DNA of 6,886 nucleotides from an uncultured Selenomonadaceae bacterium. GTDB lineage: Bacteria > Bacillota > Negativicutes > Selenomonadales > Selenomonadaceae. Both the position numbers and the translations under genes were made by a program. How positions within the stretch are numbered: position 1 is the stretch's first letter; each line of letters opens with the position of its first letter. Positions 6,131 to 6,886 of the stretch are shown here, piece after piece. Where the stretch lies: contig CAJONF010000109.1 in NCBI GenBank assembly GCA_905236665.1, positions 1 to 6,886 on the forward strand, in the 5' to 3' direction. Below the pieces are notes generated by a model, which was not told the origin of the DNA, ran no database searches, and saw nothing but the letters and a program-made list of their open reading frames with translations.

Positions 6131-6653
6131 TTTTAAACGCCTCCAAAAATTCTGCACGTGTGATGCCGTAATTATTCAGCCGCCGAACAAAAGTTTTCAC
6201 GTTGCCATAACCAATGCCCAGAGCCGCGCCGATTTTATCGCGAAGTTTGGAACTGTTCGTGCCGCTGGAAAGTTTTAAAGCAACCATTTCCGACGCAGTG
6301 AATTCTTCGCGAGGATTTATTTCACGCGTGCGAACTTTGCTTAAAGCTCTGCGAATTGATTCCGGTGACGCTTGCTCAATTCCAATGTCATTATTGGCTG
6401 TCGCCTCGTCGCGGGGAATGTAGGCGTGTTTAGCTTGTGGGAATTTCTTCGACAAAAAATTTCTGATATTCTCGCCTGCCGAATCGGGATCAGTCAAAAT
6501 TATTATCCCGCGCTTTTTATACGCCGCAGAAATATTTTCCAATGTGCGCCGCGTCAAATGAAAACCGCCCGTCGTTATACAATCCGCCTCGATTGCGCGA
6601 TTTATTGCCGCAACGTCTGCTTTCCCCTCGACAATCAAAACTTCTTTCAGCAA
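6108..6653 (-). CDS. rnmV: Ribonuclease M5 (5S rRNA maturation)
   Basis: RNase M5 cleaves precursor 5S rRNA on both sides to give the mature ends, normally with ribosomal protein L18 bound. The 181-aa protein has an N-terminal Toprim domain: IVEGKAD at 7-13 (Glu9), then IILTDPDSAGENIR at 51-64 with the DxD metal-binding pair. It also has the family signature GIEQAS at 91-96 and a C-terminal RNase M5 domain (about 118-178) containing LRDKIGAALGIGYGN. Length and layout match B. subtilis RnmV (about 186 aa). The start is a TTG at 6653-6651 behind AGGTGA; no ATG lies nearby upstream in frame and the motif begins at residue 5, so little can be missing. It is followed by rsmA with a 23-base overlap, a very common pairing in Firmicutes. 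Confidence 0.95.
   Translation of the reverse strand: MLKEVLIVEGKADVAAINRAIEADCITTGGFHLTRRTLENISAAYKKRGIIILTDPDSAGENIRNFLSKKFPQAKHAYIPRDEATANNDIGIEQASPESIRRALSKVRTREINPREEFTASEMVALKLSSGTNSSKLRDKIGAALGIGYGNVKTFVRRLNNYGITRAEFLEAFKNVTPANS
6140..6144 (-). promoter_or_regulatory. Ribosome binding site that decides the rsmA start
   Basis: GGAGG on the minus strand (extending to GGAGGCG, 6138-6144) lies 9 bases before the ATG at 6130, inside the 3' end of rnmV. It rules in favour of the ATG rather than the upstream in-frame GTG at 6157. Confidence 0.85.
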
Positions 6654-6659
6654 AAAATT

Positions 6660-6665
6660 TCACCT
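6660..6665 (-). promoter_or_regulatory. Ribosome binding site for the TTG start of rnmV
   Basis: AGGTGA on the minus strand lies 6 bases before the TTG at 6653-6651, in the 16-base gap after the stop of the upstream gene. It is the evidence for accepting a TTG start. Confidence 0.6.
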
Positions 6666-6669
6666 GCTC

Positions 6670-6886
6670 TCAAAAAATAATCGGCGTAGAAAAATCTTTT
6701 TGTAGCGGGCGTGGCGTTTCAAATAAAATTTCCCGCAAGTCCGTCGCTAAAACGTCGAACAGCAAAATTTTTTGATAAGATTCTAATTTTCTGCGCCGTT
6801 CGTAAATATCTCGGTGATTTAAATGTTTTGTGAGTTTCGTGACGATTGGTGCGTTGATTTTTTTTAATAATTTTCTTCCGCGTTCA
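6670..6886 (-). CDS. C-terminal 71 codons of a probable tRNA(Met) cytidine acetate ligase (TmcAL/YlbM family)
   Basis: The minus strand is open from the right edge (first full codon at 6885) to a TGA at 6672-6670. The 71 residues begin ERGRKLLKKI, continue INAPIVTKL at 10-18 and have LLFDVLATDL at 41-50. As I recall them, TmcAL/YlbM proteins (about 400 aa) end in a similar way: an ERGR.LLK helix, then a LP(I/V)I(T/S) strand, then a final K/RATDIY.L motif. These ligases use ATP and acetate to make N4-acetylcytidine at the wobble position of elongator tRNA(Met). The nucleotidyltransferase active site would lie outside the window, so function cannot be checked here. About 20 extra residues after the ATDL motif look unusual. 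Only 16 bases separate it from rnmV, so it is probably in the same operon. No symbol is given because the match rests on a short tail. Confidence 0.6.
   Translation of the reverse strand, partial: ERGRKLLKKINAPIVTKLTKHLNHRDIYERRRKLESYQKILLFDVLATDLREILFETPRPLQKDFSTPIIF

Noticed and set aside
6372..6775. Plus-strand open frames (102 and 77 codons) over rnmV and its upstream gene
   Set aside because: Both are antisense to rnmV and the TmcAL-like tail, and neither product has recognisable features.

Overview
The window reads as ordinary, densely packed bacterial chromosome, with seven protein genes and almost no empty space. The best guess for the source is a Firmicute, probably of the Negativicutes/Clostridia side. 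The reasons are a four-domain S1 protein directly downstream of ispH (the two are often one fused protein in those groups), RNase M5 next to rsmA, strong AGGAGG-like ribosome binding sites, several GTG/TTG starts and moderate-to-low GC. The genus cannot be named from the sequence alone.

Left block (1-3016, all on the minus strand, transcribed right to left): a phosphomannomutase of the CpsG/ManB type, then an unrecognised protein with one N-terminal membrane segment and two copies of a ~70-residue domain, then the N-terminal 222 codons of an E. coli-type phosphoglucomutase that runs off the left edge. Gaps of 15 and 58 bases suggest one operon. The two mutases would supply mannose-1-P and glucose-1-P for GDP-mannose and UDP-glucose, i.e. 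surface polysaccharide precursors. The role of the middle protein is unknown.

Middle block (3017-5232): a divergent promoter region with a good candidate promoter in each direction, then ispH (last step of the MEP isoprenoid pathway) and rpsA (ribosomal protein S1 homolog) on the plus strand. ispH and rpsA overlap by 16 bases in different frames, with a strong ribosome binding site for rpsA inside ispH.

Right block (5258-6886): a hairpin that can work as a terminator in both directions separates rpsA from a convergent minus-strand operon. In transcription order this contains the C-terminal end of a probable tRNA(Met) cytidine acetate ligase (TmcAL/YlbM family), rnmV (RNase M5, 5S rRNA maturation) and rsmA (16S rRNA dimethyltransferase, overlapping rnmV by 23 bases). 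Middle and right blocks together are largely a translation and ribosome-maturation neighbourhood.

No rRNA, tRNA, CRISPR array, insertion sequence or phage gene was seen. The items most worth a second look are the two-domain membrane-anchored protein between the two mutases and the ispH/rpsA junction.
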